Positions 1-9,149 of a stretch of DNA of 64,000 nt are shown piece by piece; position 1 is the stretch's first letter, and every line of letters starts with the position of its first letter. The position numbers were made by a program, and so were the translations under genes. The notes under the pieces were generated by a model. That model was not told the origin of the DNA and ran no database searches. It saw only the letters and a list, made by a program, of their open reading frames with translations. The stretch is from Daejeonella sp. JGW-45 (GTDB lineage Bacteria > Bacteroidota > Bacteroidia > Sphingobacteriales > Sphingobacteriaceae). Where the stretch lies: NCBI RefSeq assembly GCF_029360805.1, contig NZ_JARKNC010000010.1, positions 234,645-298,644 of the forward strand, written 5' to 3'.

Positions 1-1
1 G

Positions 2-442
2 ATGCTCTTCTCAGACAAGTTCTATGCAGGCATATCATCGCCTTTTTTTTATTATCGCGACCTGGGCGGCGAAGCGCCATCAGAAACAGCATACAAGCCA
101 CACTATATAATGCAGGGCGGCTATCTGGTAGACCTGGGACCTGAACTCAAGTTTAAGCCCAACGTTCTTGTCAAATATGTAAGCGGTTCACCAGTTCAGG
201 TGGATGTAAACGCTAACTTCCTGCTCAAGGAAACGATCTGGCTTGGCGGTTCGGTTCGCTCTATGGATTCATTTGACGTACTTGCAGAGCTGCAGCTAAC
301 ACCTAATATTCAGCTGGGATACTCGTATGATTTTACCACATCGAGGCTTGCTAAGGTCGAGAAAGGGTCTCATGAAATTGTATTGAATTTCAGGCTGTGG
401 TCCAGGGGCAATTCTACTACACTGCCCAAATGTTATTTCTAA
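2..442 (+). CDS. PorP/SprF-family outer membrane protein, C-terminal part (partial at window edge)
   Basis: The reading frame is open to the left edge, so only the last ~146 residues are seen and the first Met is not the true start. The visible part alternates short hydrophobic and aromatic strands (LGPELKFKPNVLVKYV, ANFLLKETIWLGGSVR, IQLGYSYDF), as in the C-terminal beta-barrel of PorP/SprF proteins. Members of this family are outer membrane partners of the type IX secretion/gliding machinery or of adhesin export and often sit beside large secreted adhesins, which would lie outside this window. It ends 1 bp before the convergent clpS stop. The family call rests on strand pattern and resemblance only. 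Confidence 0.72.
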   Translation: MLFSDKFYAGISSPFFYYRDLGGEAPSETAYKPHYIMQGGYLVDLGPELKFKPNVLVKYVSGSPVQVDVNANFLLKETIWLGGSVRSMDSFDVLAELQLTPNIQLGYSYDFTTSRLAKVEKGSHEIVLNFRLWSRGNSTTLPKCYF

Positions 443-443
443 G

Positions 444-725
444 CTATTCTACGCTCACTGTAAGACCTTCCTGTTTAAGGATCTTTCTGTAGACTTCTAC
501 TTCCGTAAAGGAACCTTCCAGGATAACGCATTTCCCGTCATTATGCACCGTCCATGCTATCCGCTCAGCCTCCTTTTCTGTGTAGTCGAGGTATTTTACG
601 AGGCAATTGATGACATGCTCAAAGGTATTGGTATCGTCATTCCAAAGAATAAGGCGATGGGTGACTTTTAACGCCGCTAATACTTCTTCAAGCGTTAGAG
701 TTTCTTCCTGTACCTGTGTTCCCAT
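444..725 (-). CDS. clpS: ATP-dependent Clp protease adaptor ClpS
   Basis: 93 residues, typical for ClpS. It carries the hallmark substrate-pocket stretch (LWNDDTNTFEHVINCL) followed by the helical segment with AERIAWTVHNDGKCVI and the EVYRKILKQEGLTVSVE tail. ClpS binds the ClpA/ClpC N-domain and delivers N-end-rule substrates (bulky hydrophobic N-termini) to ClpAP-type protease in the cytoplasm. The N-terminus (~20 residues) is acidic and flexible as expected. A TATTTTTG promoter-like box lies only 4 nt before the ATG, which suggests an almost leaderless mRNA. It is convergent with the PorP/SprF gene. Confidence 0.95.
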   Translation of the reverse strand: MGTQVQEETLTLEEVLAALKVTHRLILWNDDTNTFEHVINCLVKYLDYTEKEAERIAWTVHNDGKCVILEGSFTEVEVYRKILKQEGLTVSVE

Positions 726-729
726 TTTG

Positions 730-737
730 CAAAAATA
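730..737 (-). promoter_or_regulatory. Bacteroidota -7 element (TATTTTTG) for clpS
   Basis: Read on the minus strand, TATTTTTG matches the Bacteroidota TAnnTTTG consensus and is followed by CAAA and then the clpS ATG. The 4-nt spacing would put the transcription start at or next to the start codon. No clear -33 TTG element is visible. Confidence 0.45.
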
Positions 738-780
738 CGGAATGGATAACGATTTCGATATTATAAATTGAGAATGCTAT

Positions 781-890
781 AAAGGAATAAGGAACAGAGA
801 ATAAGGAACAAAGATTGAATAGTTTAACTATCCCTTTGATATGTTCATCTTCCGGTATGCAGTCCTTGCTCTTTACTCCTTACTCCCTTT
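781..890. repeat. Heptad stutter repeat, two inverted arms
   Basis: Arm 1 (781-815) reads as AATAAGG, AACAGAG, AATAAGG, AACAAAG with a 7-bp period. Arm 2 (861-890) is TCCTTGC, TCTTTAC, TCCTTAC, roughly the reverse complement of arm 1. Between them are ~45 bp without repeats. The element fills most of the intergenic space between the dienoyl-CoA reductase stop and clpS. Confidence 0.7.
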
Positions 891-903
891 TAGATTAATC
901 TGA

Positions 904-1779
904 TTAGCTTCCTTTCGCAGACCGTGTCATCTGCTCAAGCATATCCCACATTTCCGGAGTTATGGCCTCAAGACCGTTAAACTGACCGGCTCCCTGCAGC
1001 CATTCTCCTCCGTCTATGGTGATCACTTCGCCATTAATATATCCTGAAAAATCTGAGAGCATAAATGCAGCCAGGTTTGCCAGCTCCTGGTACTCACCCA
1101 CGCGCCTGAGGGGAACCCGGTTCCTGAAATCGAACTTCCTGGCCATATCACCTGGCAATAGGCGGTCCCATGCTCCTTTAGTTGGAAAGGGTCCCGGCGC
1201 GATAGCATTGGTACGGATCCCGTATTTACCCCACTCTACCGCCAGCGAGCGCGTCATTGCAAGCACGCCGCCTTTGGCGCAGGCAGAAGGCACGACATAT
1301 CCCGATCCTGTAAAGGCATAAGTGGTGACGATATTCAATATAGTACCGGCTTGCTTCTCTTTGATCCAGTGCTTGCCGAAAGCCATGGTGCAGTTTGCCG
1401 TACCTTTAAGTACAATGTCAATGATAGTAGAAAAGGCATTGGCAGAAAGCCTCTCTGTTGGCGAGATGAAGTTGCCCGCTGCATTATTCAATAATCCGTG
1501 AACTCCTCCAAATGCTTCAATGGACGACTTCAGAACAGTTTCAATCTCGTCCGGATTCCTTACGTCGCATTGCAGGGGAAGGACATTGCCGGCAGTTTCA
1601 CTTTGCATCTCGGATGCGGCTTTTGTGAGTACATCCAACTTGCGGCTGGTAATAACCACATTCGCCCCTAGTTTCAGGAAGTAGGTACTCATTGCACGCC
1701 CCAAACCAGTACCGCCGCCGGTTACGACAATAGTTTTTCCCGACAATGCGTCATCTCTTAGCATGGGTTCGTTGTACAT
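904..1779 (-). CDS. SDR-family 2,4-dienoyl-CoA reductase
   Basis: 291 residues from the ATG at 1779, which overlaps the upstream gene's TGA (ATGA); a longer in-frame extension inside that gene is less likely. The Rossmann motif GGGTGLG is at ~21-27. NAAGN, GSGYVVPSACAKGG, AVEWGKYGIRTNAIAPGP and the C-terminal GEVITIDGGEWL...KGS follow mitochondrial-type 2,4-dienoyl-CoA reductase (DECR) more closely than general FabG-type SDRs. The enzyme reduces 2,4-dienoyl-CoA with NADPH during beta-oxidation of unsaturated fatty acids. Co-translation with a dodecenoyl-CoA isomerase-like gene supports that role. Substrate specificity is inferred from similarity. Confidence 0.85.
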   Translation of the reverse strand: MYNEPMLRDDALSGKTIVVTGGGTGLGRAMSTYFLKLGANVVITSRKLDVLTKAASEMQSETAGNVLPLQCDVRNPDEIETVLKSSIEAFGGVHGLLNNAAGNFISPTERLSANAFSTIIDIVLKGTANCTMAFGKHWIKEKQAGTILNIVTTYAFTGSGYVVPSACAKGGVLAMTRSLAVEWGKYGIRTNAIAPGPFPTKGAWDRLLPGDMARKFDFRNRVPLRRVGEYQELANLAAFMLSDFSGYINGEVITIDGGEWLQGAGQFNGLEAITPEMWDMLEQMTRSAKGS

Positions 1780-2546
1780 CAGGATGATTTCTGTTGGAGG
1801 TTTTGGATAATCGTCTTTAAAATAGAGCGCGTACTCGGCGACCACCATTGTTTTAGCATAATTTCCAGCATCTCAGATTGATCGGCGCCTACCTTCGCAA
1901 GGAGTTCTGCCCTTAAATTAGCTTTACTCTGCCGCCACGTGGTTGGGTCCATCTGTATATATTTTTGTATGCTGCGCTCTGCCGCATGCAGAATACTTTC
2001 CGGTTTCACCAGCTCATCTACCAGCCCGGACTTGAGCGCCTCGCCGGTGTTCATCAGTTTACCCTCCAGCATATAGCGATAGGCCGTTGCATTGCCCAGC
2101 CAGAAGGAATACAGGTGAAAGATACTTTGCGGAACTATTATACCTACCGGTACTTCATTAAGACCGATGATATATTTGCCTTCCGACATCACGCGGTAGT
2201 CACAGCAGATTGCCAGAACGCAGCCTCCCGCCGGACTGTGGCCGCTGATTGCAGCGACCATGGGTTTACGAAAAGCAACAAGGGTTTTAACCAGATCCAG
2301 GAAGTCTATCCAGAATTGCCTGATGGCTGTTTCATCATAATTATAGAGTTCAATAAGGTCGAGTCCCGCGGAGAAGAAGCCTTCTTTCCCGCTGAGGATA
2401 AGCCCTGCAATATTATCGTCTTTCTCTATGCTCCGCACCATTTGCCCGATCTCTGAAACCATTTCCGCATTGATCGCATTTGAACGGCCTCTGTCAAGCT
2501 GAAGGACAGCTATTCTATCTTTGATATTAACTTTAATTGTATTCAT
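1779..2546 (-). CDS. Enoyl-CoA delta3,delta2-isomerase-like protein (crotonase fold)
   Basis: 255 residues, full crotonase-fold length. The oxyanion-hole segments are visible (GKEGFFSAGLDL at ~52-64 and GHSPAGGCVLAICCDYRV at ~103-120). The segment IGLNEVPVGIIVP carries the Glu found in mitochondrial dodecenoyl-CoA isomerase (ECI1) rather than the two-Glu arrangement of hydratases. It would shift 3-enoyl-CoA to 2-trans-enoyl-CoA, complementing the dienoyl-CoA reductase whose ATG overlaps its stop codon. A simple enoyl-CoA hydratase remains possible but fits the residues less well. Confidence 0.82.
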   Translation of the reverse strand: MNTIKVNIKDRIAVLQLDRGRSNAINAEMVSEIGQMVRSIEKDDNIAGLILSGKEGFFSAGLDLIELYNYDETAIRQFWIDFLDLVKTLVAFRKPMVAAISGHSPAGGCVLAICCDYRVMSEGKYIIGLNEVPVGIIVPQSIFHLYSFWLGNATAYRYMLEGKLMNTGEALKSGLVDELVKPESILHAAERSIQKYIQMDPTTWRQSKANLRAELLAKVGADQSEMLEIMLKQWWSPSTRSILKTIIQNLQQKSS

Positions 2547-2568
2547 TATCTTCTCTGTATTTCAGGTG

Positions 2569-5280
2569 CTACCTGACACTGTAACGGTATACCTGCCTGC
2601 CCGGCGAGCCCTTTAAATTAATTCCCTCGACAATGACTTTATAGTTTCCCGCGCCGTCAGCATTGAAGAACTCTACGCTCGATTTGCCATCATTATCGCT
2701 GATAACATTAGGGTTCCAGTACACCGTGGTTCTAAGGTCTGCAACCTTTGCATTGATTTTAGGATCTTCGTAGTTAGGTGAGTAAAACTCACGGGCTTTA
2801 TAGAAGCCTTTGGGGTTATAGCTGATAACACCCGGGGCATAGGTTCTGTAATCTTTATTGCCCTCGGCCCGCTTGGTATTGATCACCAACACACCGCCTC
2901 CTCCGCGCATTCCGTAAATGGCTGTGTTACCCCCGCTTTTCAGGACCTCAATACTTTCCACATCATTTGGGTTTACAGATGAGATAAACTCCGGTTCAAC
3001 ATACATCCCATCTATAATGATCTGCATTGGAACAGGCCCGCGGAAGGAAGTGTTCATACTCCTGGTTGAATAAACTATGCCGTTATTCACTATTATACCC
3101 GCCACCCGTCCCTGGATACATTGAGTGAGAAAGGAGCAGTTCCGAAGGTCTTCACTTTTTATTATCGCATCAGCGTGGCCGGCGCCGTTAAGATTGGATG
3201 AGTGTTTAAGTACTGGCTTTTTCTCAACAATCTTTACTTCGTCGAGAAGGATGCTCCGGCCAACTATCCCGTGAAGGCGCCAGTCGTCATATTGATTTTT
3301 GCTGTTTTGAAGGTAAGGCAAAATAGAGCGGTTTACGTTGATCTCTACCTGTGCCTCATTTTTGTTTTTGGTCACCAGCTGGGCAGGAATACGGTTAAGT
3401 TCAATCTCAACATTCTTACGATCGCGTTCGTTTCTGGCCTGGACAATGAATTTGGTGCTGTCGCTAAATACTAAATTGGGAAACCTGAAATCACCGTTGA
3501 CATCGGTCAGCGTATCCAGCAGAAAGACGTCGCCAGCTGAAGAAAGTAAGGTAACGCGGCCACCCACCACAGGCTTACCATTCAGGGCTTTAACCCTTCC
3601 GCTTATTTCCATATTAGTCTCGGGCTGATACACGAGGTTAGGGTATGAGTTAGAAAGAATGTTTTTCCATTCGAAGCGCCGCCAGCCCTGGGTCATCAGC
3701 AAGATATCCAGGTGCCTTATCTTCGTTTCATTAATATCGGTGAAATAATGATTCGGTTGCTCGATAAATCCCTTCAGATCAGAGCTAAGCAAGAGGTTTG
3801 AAATGATAGTCGTTTCCGCAGATTCATTGAACGGGACTTTCGTCTCGTCGATCACCGCAATTGAAAAGCTGCCGCTGGCAGGCAGGCCTTTCGAATCTTT
3901 CACATCCAGCATCAGCTTAACCTTTTCACGCTTCTCGTAGCTGCTTTTTGCGGTTCCCACCTCTATCTTCATAAAATCGGAATGGTTAATAAAAACCAGC
4001 CGTTCTGCCACTGGCTGATTGCCTGGCGAGAATAGTGTTAATTGCAGAATACCTGTAGGAAAACGGCTCTTAGGTATTTTGGAGCTGAAGGATTGGGCAT
4101 CGAGTTTATTCTTTGCTACAAAATGCACCACGCCATTTGTCTGGGCTACTAAAGTGAATTTAGAGTCAGGCTGGATCCCTACCGAAGTCGAAATGTGGAC
4201 ATGCAGATTATCAGGGTCCATGTTGTTAACAGTTAATACATAACCCTTCGGAGCCACCCTTGGCAGCGGAAAGGTTCTTTCGGAGCCATCCTCAAATTTG
4301 ATATGCGCTGTATAAGTTTCGTTTGCCAGCGGCTGTAACCTGAAATGTCCCATACCTGCATGTTCCGACTCGAAGTCAATTACCTTTGCGTTTGCCTCGT
4401 CGGAGATATATCCTGTTACCTTCATACCCAATCCGTCAGCGCCAACTGCTTTAAAACCGACCCGCGAACGTATGCCTGCAACAAGATCACCGCTTTCGGG
4501 GAAGAACTGCACATCCGCCTGGTTGGATGTAGATTTAACGGGAAAGTTCTTTGATACCAGTGTTTTGTCATCTACTTTGATGCTCGTCGATATTTTTCCT
4601 GATTTAAGTATGAAAGGCTGCGTGTTTGTAAAAGCGATCTGCAGGTCACCCTTCGCATCGGTAATGCCTTTGCCTTTTGTAATATTCCTGAAGTCTAAAT
4701 TCACACTGTACGTTACCTCCTTATTGGCCAAAGGCACCCCATCCATATCTGTGTAATTAATATCAGCAATTACTTTTTCTGAGTTTCCCGTTTTACTGAA
4801 TTGATAACTGACATTGGTCAGGATATTATTTGAAATGGAGTTCCCAATTGTAAATGTCTTATCAAAAAAATATTCTTCACCGAAATTACGCATCCATGTG
4901 GTATAAGCCCGGATGCGATAATTGCCCTCTTTAAGTGAATCGGCAAGCGCAAAATCTCCTGATGCAGTCCCGAACAGGAGGGGCAATTTTAAAGACTGCT
5001 TAACAGAGTCCTTTTCGTTGATCAACTCAACATACAGGATCTGGCTTAGAACAGACAACTCATTCCTTTCAGCGTTGACGACATAAGCTTTGAACCATAT
5101 ATTATCCCCAATTGCGTAGTATGGCTTGTCCATGTGCAGATGGACTTTCTCCTGCGGGTATTCGGAGCGATATTTTTCGATCTGCGCTAAGATCTTCTTC
5201 AGGGCTTCATCCTCCTGGATAAAACCGAATATAATTGTTGTAATCAGAACAGGTATCAGTAAAAGCAGGCGCTTTTTCAT
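2569..5280 (-). CDS. Exported MG2-domain / TonB-plug-domain protein (no barrel)
   Basis: 903 residues from the ATG at 5280, which gives a clean signal peptide (MKKRLLLLIPVLITTIIFG); an in-frame upstream start exists but is less plausible. The N-terminal half has an alpha-2-macroglobulin MG2-like start (EKVHLHMDKPYYAIGDNIWFK) and further Ig-like strands. A carboxypeptidase-regulatory-like domain follows at ~560-640 (ISGRVKALNGKPVVGG). Near 690-800 is a TonB-dependent-receptor plug-like domain (CIQGRVAGIIV, IIIDGMYV, DVESIEVLKSGGNTAIYG, GGGVLVINTK). There is no 22-strand barrel after the plug. Such proteins are common in Bacteroidota; their role at the outer membrane is not established. Confidence 0.82.
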   Translation of the reverse strand: MKKRLLLLIPVLITTIIFGFIQEDEALKKILAQIEKYRSEYPQEKVHLHMDKPYYAIGDNIWFKAYVVNAERNELSVLSQILYVELINEKDSVKQSLKLPLLFGTASGDFALADSLKEGNYRIRAYTTWMRNFGEEYFFDKTFTIGNSISNNILTNVSYQFSKTGNSEKVIADINYTDMDGVPLANKEVTYSVNLDFRNITKGKGITDAKGDLQIAFTNTQPFILKSGKISTSIKVDDKTLVSKNFPVKSTSNQADVQFFPESGDLVAGIRSRVGFKAVGADGLGMKVTGYISDEANAKVIDFESEHAGMGHFRLQPLANETYTAHIKFEDGSERTFPLPRVAPKGYVLTVNNMDPDNLHVHISTSVGIQPDSKFTLVAQTNGVVHFVAKNKLDAQSFSSKIPKSRFPTGILQLTLFSPGNQPVAERLVFINHSDFMKIEVGTAKSSYEKREKVKLMLDVKDSKGLPASGSFSIAVIDETKVPFNESAETTIISNLLLSSDLKGFIEQPNHYFTDINETKIRHLDILLMTQGWRRFEWKNILSNSYPNLVYQPETNMEISGRVKALNGKPVVGGRVTLLSSAGDVFLLDTLTDVNGDFRFPNLVFSDSTKFIVQARNERDRKNVEIELNRIPAQLVTKNKNEAQVEINVNRSILPYLQNSKNQYDDWRLHGIVGRSILLDEVKIVEKKPVLKHSSNLNGAGHADAIIKSEDLRNCSFLTQCIQGRVAGIIVNNGIVYSTRSMNTSFRGPVPMQIIIDGMYVEPEFISSVNPNDVESIEVLKSGGNTAIYGMRGGGGVLVINTKRAEGNKDYRTYAPGVISYNPKGFYKAREFYSPNYEDPKINAKVADLRTTVYWNPNVISDNDGKSSVEFFNADGAGNYKVIVEGINLKGSPGRQVYRYSVR

Positions 5281-5318
5281 TGGGTTAGTTTTTTGCGGGT
5301 CTAAACCCTTTAAATGAG

Positions 5319-5350
5319 AATACCTCAATTTACGAAAAAATTGAGGTATT
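5319..5350. terminator. Perfect 13-bp stem-loop downstream of dcd
   Basis: AATACCTCAATTT (5319-5331) and AAATTGAGGTATT (5338-5350) are perfect reverse complements around a 6-nt loop. It lies 37 bp after the dcd stop and 39 bp before the ATG of the MG2/plug gene. It could terminate dcd transcription or act in the leader of the next gene. There is no classical long T-run after the stem. Confidence 0.55.
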
Positions 5351-5386
5351 ACTTTTACCGGCCAGAGTATTTTTACAAGGGCAAGC

Positions 5387-5923
5387 TTAAAACGAATTCT
5401 TCCACATCATACTTTCTACAGGTTTCGTGGTTTTATTATTGTATTTGGCACTGCCCTTCGTGTTATACATAGTTTCTACATCACCGTCGACCACGAAATA
5501 AATGAGCTGTCCGATTGGCATCCCGGCGTAGATCTTTACCGGCTGAGCACAGGATATTTCCAGGGTCCATGTATTGCAAAAGCCAACATCACCCTTCCCG
5601 GCAGTAGCGTGGATGTCTATTCCTAACCGCCCGGTACTTGATTTCCCTTCGAGAAAAGGTACATGCTTATGTGTTTCGGTATATTCAAGAGTTACCCCCA
5701 GGTAAAGAGTATTCGGCTGCAGTATAAAGCCGTCTTTAGGTATCTCAAAATGATCGATCTCGTTATGGGCTTTTGCATCAAGCACCCGGTTCTTGTAGGT
5801 TGCAAGATATTTCCCCAGATGTACATCATAGGAATTGGTACCCAGGCAGTCTTTTTTGAAGGGTTCGATAATAATATTCCCTCTGTCAATTTCTTCCAGG
5901 ATCAGCTTGTCGGAAAGGATCAT
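5387..5923 (-). CDS. dcd: dCTP deaminase
   Basis: 178 residues, close to the family's usual 180-195. It opens with the conserved MILSDKLILEEIDRGNIIIEPF and contains GTNSYDVHLG, FILQPNTLYLGVT, the LEGKSSTGRLGIDIHATAG region and WTLEISCAQPVKIYAGMPIGQL, which includes the likely catalytic Glu. It converts dCTP to dUTP (and in some members directly to dUMP) for dTMP synthesis, as a homotrimer in the cytoplasm. It is divergent from the phosphopantetheinyl transferase gene across a ~70-bp promoter region. Confidence 0.95.
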   Translation of the reverse strand: MILSDKLILEEIDRGNIIIEPFKKDCLGTNSYDVHLGKYLATYKNRVLDAKAHNEIDHFEIPKDGFILQPNTLYLGVTLEYTETHKHVPFLEGKSSTGRLGIDIHATAGKGDVGFCNTWTLEISCAQPVKIYAGMPIGQLIYFVVDGDVETMYNTKGSAKYNNKTTKPVESMMWKNSF

Positions 5924-5965
5924 AAATAAGCTTAAGATTTGGCCTAAATTATGATTTATTTGAGA

Positions 5966-5973
5966 TAGTTTTG
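5966..5973 (+). promoter_or_regulatory. Promoter -7 element (TAGTTTTG) for the PPTase-lipB pair
   Basis: TAGTTTTG matches TAnnTTTG and lies 20 nt before the ATG at 5994, in the short divergent region shared with dcd. A -33 element is not obvious. Confidence 0.4.
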
Positions 5974-5993
5974 CAGGTATTTTGTTTTTTAGA

Positions 5994-6641
5994 ATGTCGC
6001 TCGTTTATCATAAGGAATTAGACCCGCATACATCTTTTGCGATATGGAAGATCGAGGAATCTGCGGATGAGCTGCTGGCAAAGCTGCAGTTGAAGTCTCA
6101 CGAGATCTCGTACCTCGATACCCTGGTAAATGGGAAGCGGAATCTGCATTGGCTGAGTACCCGTGTATTGCTCCGTCGTATGATGAATACCGAAGAGTAT
6201 ATCGACTGCCAGGTAGATCCCAGCGGCAAGCCTTACCTGACAAATTTCCCGCATCACATTTCTCTGAGCCACTCGTTTGATTATGCAGCGGTTATGGTGA
6301 GCAGAACCCGGCGCGTCGGTATAGATATTGAGCTTATAAAGGATAAGATCGAACGCATAGCTCATAAATTTATGAATGCCGGCGAGCTTGCCTTTATATC
6401 GCAAGACCGTATCGAACACCTTTACGTATGCTGGTGTGCCAAAGAGGCCATTTATAAATTGCACGGAAAGAAGAATATCAGTTTTTTAGACCATATACGG
6501 ATCATGCCTTTTAATTATCCTGGATCGGGAACTTTCGAAGCGATGCTGGATTTAGGCACACGTATTAATACGTATACTGTGCATTATGATAAGTTTGACG
6601 GATATATGATCGGTTACGTGTCAGATAATAATGAAGAATAA
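5994..6641 (+). CDS. 4'-phosphopantetheinyl transferase superfamily protein
   Basis: 215 residues from the ATG at 5994; a TTG 12 nt upstream is also in frame but gives no better context. The Sfp-type signature is complete: HHISLSHSFDYAAVMVS, then the Mg-binding GIDIELI (D-x-E), and WCAKEAIYKLHGK (W-x-x-KEA). The enzyme moves phosphopantetheine from CoA to a conserved Ser of acyl or peptidyl carrier proteins. Its length and the single-copy setting fit either the AcpS-like housekeeping role or secondary metabolism. The last 11 bp overlap the lipB start, so the two are probably co-translated. Confidence 0.88.
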   Translation: MSLVYHKELDPHTSFAIWKIEESADELLAKLQLKSHEISYLDTLVNGKRNLHWLSTRVLLRRMMNTEEYIDCQVDPSGKPYLTNFPHHISLSHSFDYAAVMVSRTRRVGIDIELIKDKIERIAHKFMNAGELAFISQDRIEHLYVCWCAKEAIYKLHGKKNISFLDHIRIMPFNYPGSGTFEAMLDLGTRINTYTVHYDKFDGYMIGYVSDNNEE

Positions 6642-7326
6642 GAAAATTATATTTCAGGACTGGGGTATGCTGGATTACCAGGCCGCCTGGGATAAGCAGG
6701 AAAGTATTTTTGCTGCAACCATAGCGGCAAAGGTTACTAATCGAACTAACAATTCTGACAATCCGGTTCCCAACCATCTTATCTTCGTTGAGCACCCTCA
6801 TGTCTATACGCTCGGCAAAAGCGGCCAGCCTGAGAACCTGCTGCTGGACGAGGCAGGCCTGCAGGAGAACGACGCCACCTATCACAAGATCAACCGGGGG
6901 GGCGACATTACGTATCACGGTCCCGGGCAAATAGTCGGCTACCCTATCCTCGATCTCGATAACTTCTTCACAGATATTAACCTTTACCTCCGCACCCTGG
7001 AGCAGGCTGTAATCGATACCCTTGCCTGGTACGGTATAGCGAGCGGTCGTTACCCCGGCTACACAGGAGTCTGGCTGGATGCGGATAACACTAAAGCCCG
7101 GAAGATCTGTGCGCTGGGTGTCAGATGCAGCCGCTGGGTAACCATGCACGGATTTGCCTTCAATGTGAATACCGATCTCGGCTATTTTAAGAATATTATA
7201 CCATGCGGAATTGACGATAAAGACGTAACCTCAATGAAAAGGGAGCTGGGGAAGGACGTTAATTTAGAAGAAGTTAAGACGGTCCTTTTCAACAATATAG
7301 TGAAGTTGTTTGAAATGCAGGCATAA
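6631..7326 (+). CDS. lipB: Lipoyl(octanoyl) transferase LipB
   Basis: 231 residues. It shows the LipB signature INRGGDITYHGPGQIVGYPILDL at ~88-110, then KICALGVRCSRWVTMHGFAFNVN with the catalytic-site Lys and HGFA, and PCGIDDKDVTSM with the nucleophilic Cys. It transfers octanoyl from octanoyl-ACP to the lipoyl domains of 2-oxo acid dehydrogenases and the glycine cleavage H protein, the first step of lipoate synthesis. It overlaps the upstream phosphopantetheinyl transferase by 11 bp; both enzymes act on acyl carrier protein chemistry. A bidirectional terminator separates it from groEL. Confidence 0.95.
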   Translation: MKNKKIIFQDWGMLDYQAAWDKQESIFAATIAAKVTNRTNNSDNPVPNHLIFVEHPHVYTLGKSGQPENLLLDEAGLQENDATYHKINRGGDITYHGPGQIVGYPILDLDNFFTDINLYLRTLEQAVIDTLAWYGIASGRYPGYTGVWLDADNTKARKICALGVRCSRWVTMHGFAFNVNTDLGYFKNIIPCGIDDKDVTSMKRELGKDVNLEEVKTVLFNNIVKLFEMQA

Positions 7327-7330
7327 TAAC

Positions 7331-7366
7331 AAAAAAGCCCTTCCTGGTTTAGGAAGGGCTTTTTTT
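7331..7366. terminator. Bidirectional intrinsic terminator between lipB and groEL
   Basis: An A-run, a GCCCTTCCT / AGGAAGGGC stem with a GGTTT loop, then a T-run. The poly-A/poly-T arrangement can end transcription from both convergent genes. Confidence 0.9.
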
Positions 7367-7381
7367 CTAAGCAAGGGTTTC

Positions 7382-9022
7382 TTACATCATTCCACCCATG
7401 CCGCCGCCACCCATTGGAGGCATACCTGCGCCACCTGCATTTTCTTCAGGATCATCAGCAAGTACAACTTCAGTAGTCAGAAGCATTGCGGCTATTGAAG
7501 CTGCATTTTCTAAGGCTACACGTCCAACTTTAGTCGGGTCAATTACGCCGGCACCGATTAAGTTCTCATACACATCAGTGCGTGCATTGTAACCATAATC
7601 AGCTTTACCTTCTTTCACTTTTTGAACTACGATAGAACCTTCAATACCTGCGTTTTCACAGATCTGGCGTAACGGCTCTTCAATAGCTCTGCGGATGATC
7701 TGAATACCAGTGTTCTCATCATCGTTGTCGCCTTTAAGAGCAGCAAGAGATTCAACTGCGCGGATGAAAGCAACACCACCGCCTGCAACGATACCTTCTT
7801 CGACAGCCGCACGGGTTGCATGTAAAGCATCATCAACACGGTCTTTCTTTTCTTTCATCTCAACCTCAGTAGCTGCACCAACATATAGTACGGCAACACC
7901 GCCTGAAAGCTTAGCTAAACGCTCCTGTAATTTTTCTTTATCATAATCAGACGTAGTGGTTTCTACCTGTGCCTTGATCTGATTTACACGAGCCTTGATA
8001 TCTTCTGATTTACCTGCACCGTTGATAACGATTGTGTTGTCTTTATCAACAACAACCTTCTCAGCAGTACCCAGGTAAGTAAGGTCAGCATTTTCCAATT
8101 TATATCCTCTTTCTTCAGAGATAACTGTACCGCCAGTTAAGATAGCGATGTCCTCAAGCATTGCTTTACGACGGTCGCCGAATCCGGGAGCTTTAACAGC
8201 AGCTACTTTCAGCGAACCACGGATCTTATTAACTACAAGTGTAGCTAAAGCTTCTCCATCAAGGTCTTCAGCAATGATCAATAGTGGTTTTCCTGTCTGA
8301 ACTTGTTTTTCCAATACCGGAAGAAGTTCTTTCATTGAAGAGATCTTCTTGTCGTAGATAAGAATGTATGGGTTCTCAAGCTCAACCTCCATCTTGTCGG
8401 CATTGGTAACAAAGTATGGAGATAAGTAACCACGGTCAAATTGCATACCTTCAACTGTTTTCACTTCAGTTTCAGTGCCTTTTGCTTCTTCTACAGTGAT
8501 CACGCCATCTTTACCAACTTTTGCCATTGCATCAGCGATAAGAGTACCAATTACTTCGTCATTGTTAGCAGAGATAGAAGCAACTTGTTTGATCTTGTTG
8601 TTATCCTCACCAACTTTTTGAGACTGGCTCTTCAGGTTAGCAACAACGGCAGTAACGGCTTTATCGATACCGCGTTTCAAATCCATCGGATTTGCTCCGG
8701 CAGCAACGTTCTTAATTCCGGCTGTAACGATAGCCTGAGCTAAAACAGTAGCAGTAGTTGTTCCGTCGCCTGCGATATCAGCAGTTTTAGAAGCTACTTC
8801 TTTAACCATTTGGGCACCCATGTTTTCAAGGGCATCCTTTAATTCGATTTCTTTAGCAACAGTTACGCCATCCTTGGTGATAGCTGGTGAACCGAATTTT
8901 TTATCAATAATTACGTTCCGGCCTTTAGGTCCTAAAGTTACTTTCACCGCATTTGCCAGAATATCCACGCCTCTTTTCAGAGCATCACGTGCTTCAACAT
9001 TGTATTTAACTTGTTTCGACAT
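7382..9022 (-). CDS. groEL: Chaperonin GroEL
   Basis: 546 residues, the normal GroEL length. All landmarks are present: [41 protein letters not shown] (ATP site with the catalytic Asp), the apical domain, [32 protein letters not shown], and the C-terminal Gly-Met-rich GGM repeat. It forms the 14-mer folding chamber that works with GroES. groES lies upstream on the same strand (126-bp gap), so a groES-groEL operon is likely. No CIRCE-type inverted repeat was recognised before groES. Confidence 0.98.
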   Translation of the reverse strand: MSKQVKYNVEARDALKRGVDILANAVKVTLGPKGRNVIIDKKFGSPAITKDGVTVAKEIELKDALENMGAQMVKEVASKTADIAGDGTTTATVLAQAIVTAGIKNVAAGANPMDLKRGIDKAVTAVVANLKSQSQKVGEDNNKIKQVASISANNDEVIGTLIADAMAKVGKDGVITVEEAKGTETEVKTVEGMQFDRGYLSPYFVTNADKMEVELENPYILIYDKKISSMKELLPVLEKQVQTGKPLLIIAEDLDGEALATLVVNKIRGSLKVAAVKAPGFGDRRKAMLEDIAILTGGTVISEERGYKLENADLTYLGTAEKVVVDKDNTIVINGAGKSEDIKARVNQIKAQVETTTSDYDKEKLQERLAKLSGGVAVLYVGAATEVEMKEKKDRVDDALHATRAAVEEGIVAGGGVAFIRAVESLAALKGDNDDENTGIQIIRRAIEEPLRQICENAGIEGSIVVQKVKEGKADYGYNARTDVYENLIGAGVIDPTKVGRVALENAASIAAMLLTTEVVLADDPEENAGGAGMPPMGGGGMGGMM

Positions 9023-9149
9023 TTTAAATGAGTTTAGATGTTGGAGTTTATCAAATTAAGTTTGAAAAATCACTCCGGGTTTTAATGTTTATTGAGATGA
9101 GTTCTGATGCCGGAAGCCTGATGTCAGACCTCGGACTTCCGTCTTCCAT

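Noticed and set aside
7398..9059. Several plus-strand open frames opposite groEL
   Set aside because: They are antisense shadows of a highly biased, well-supported chaperonin gene and show no family similarity.
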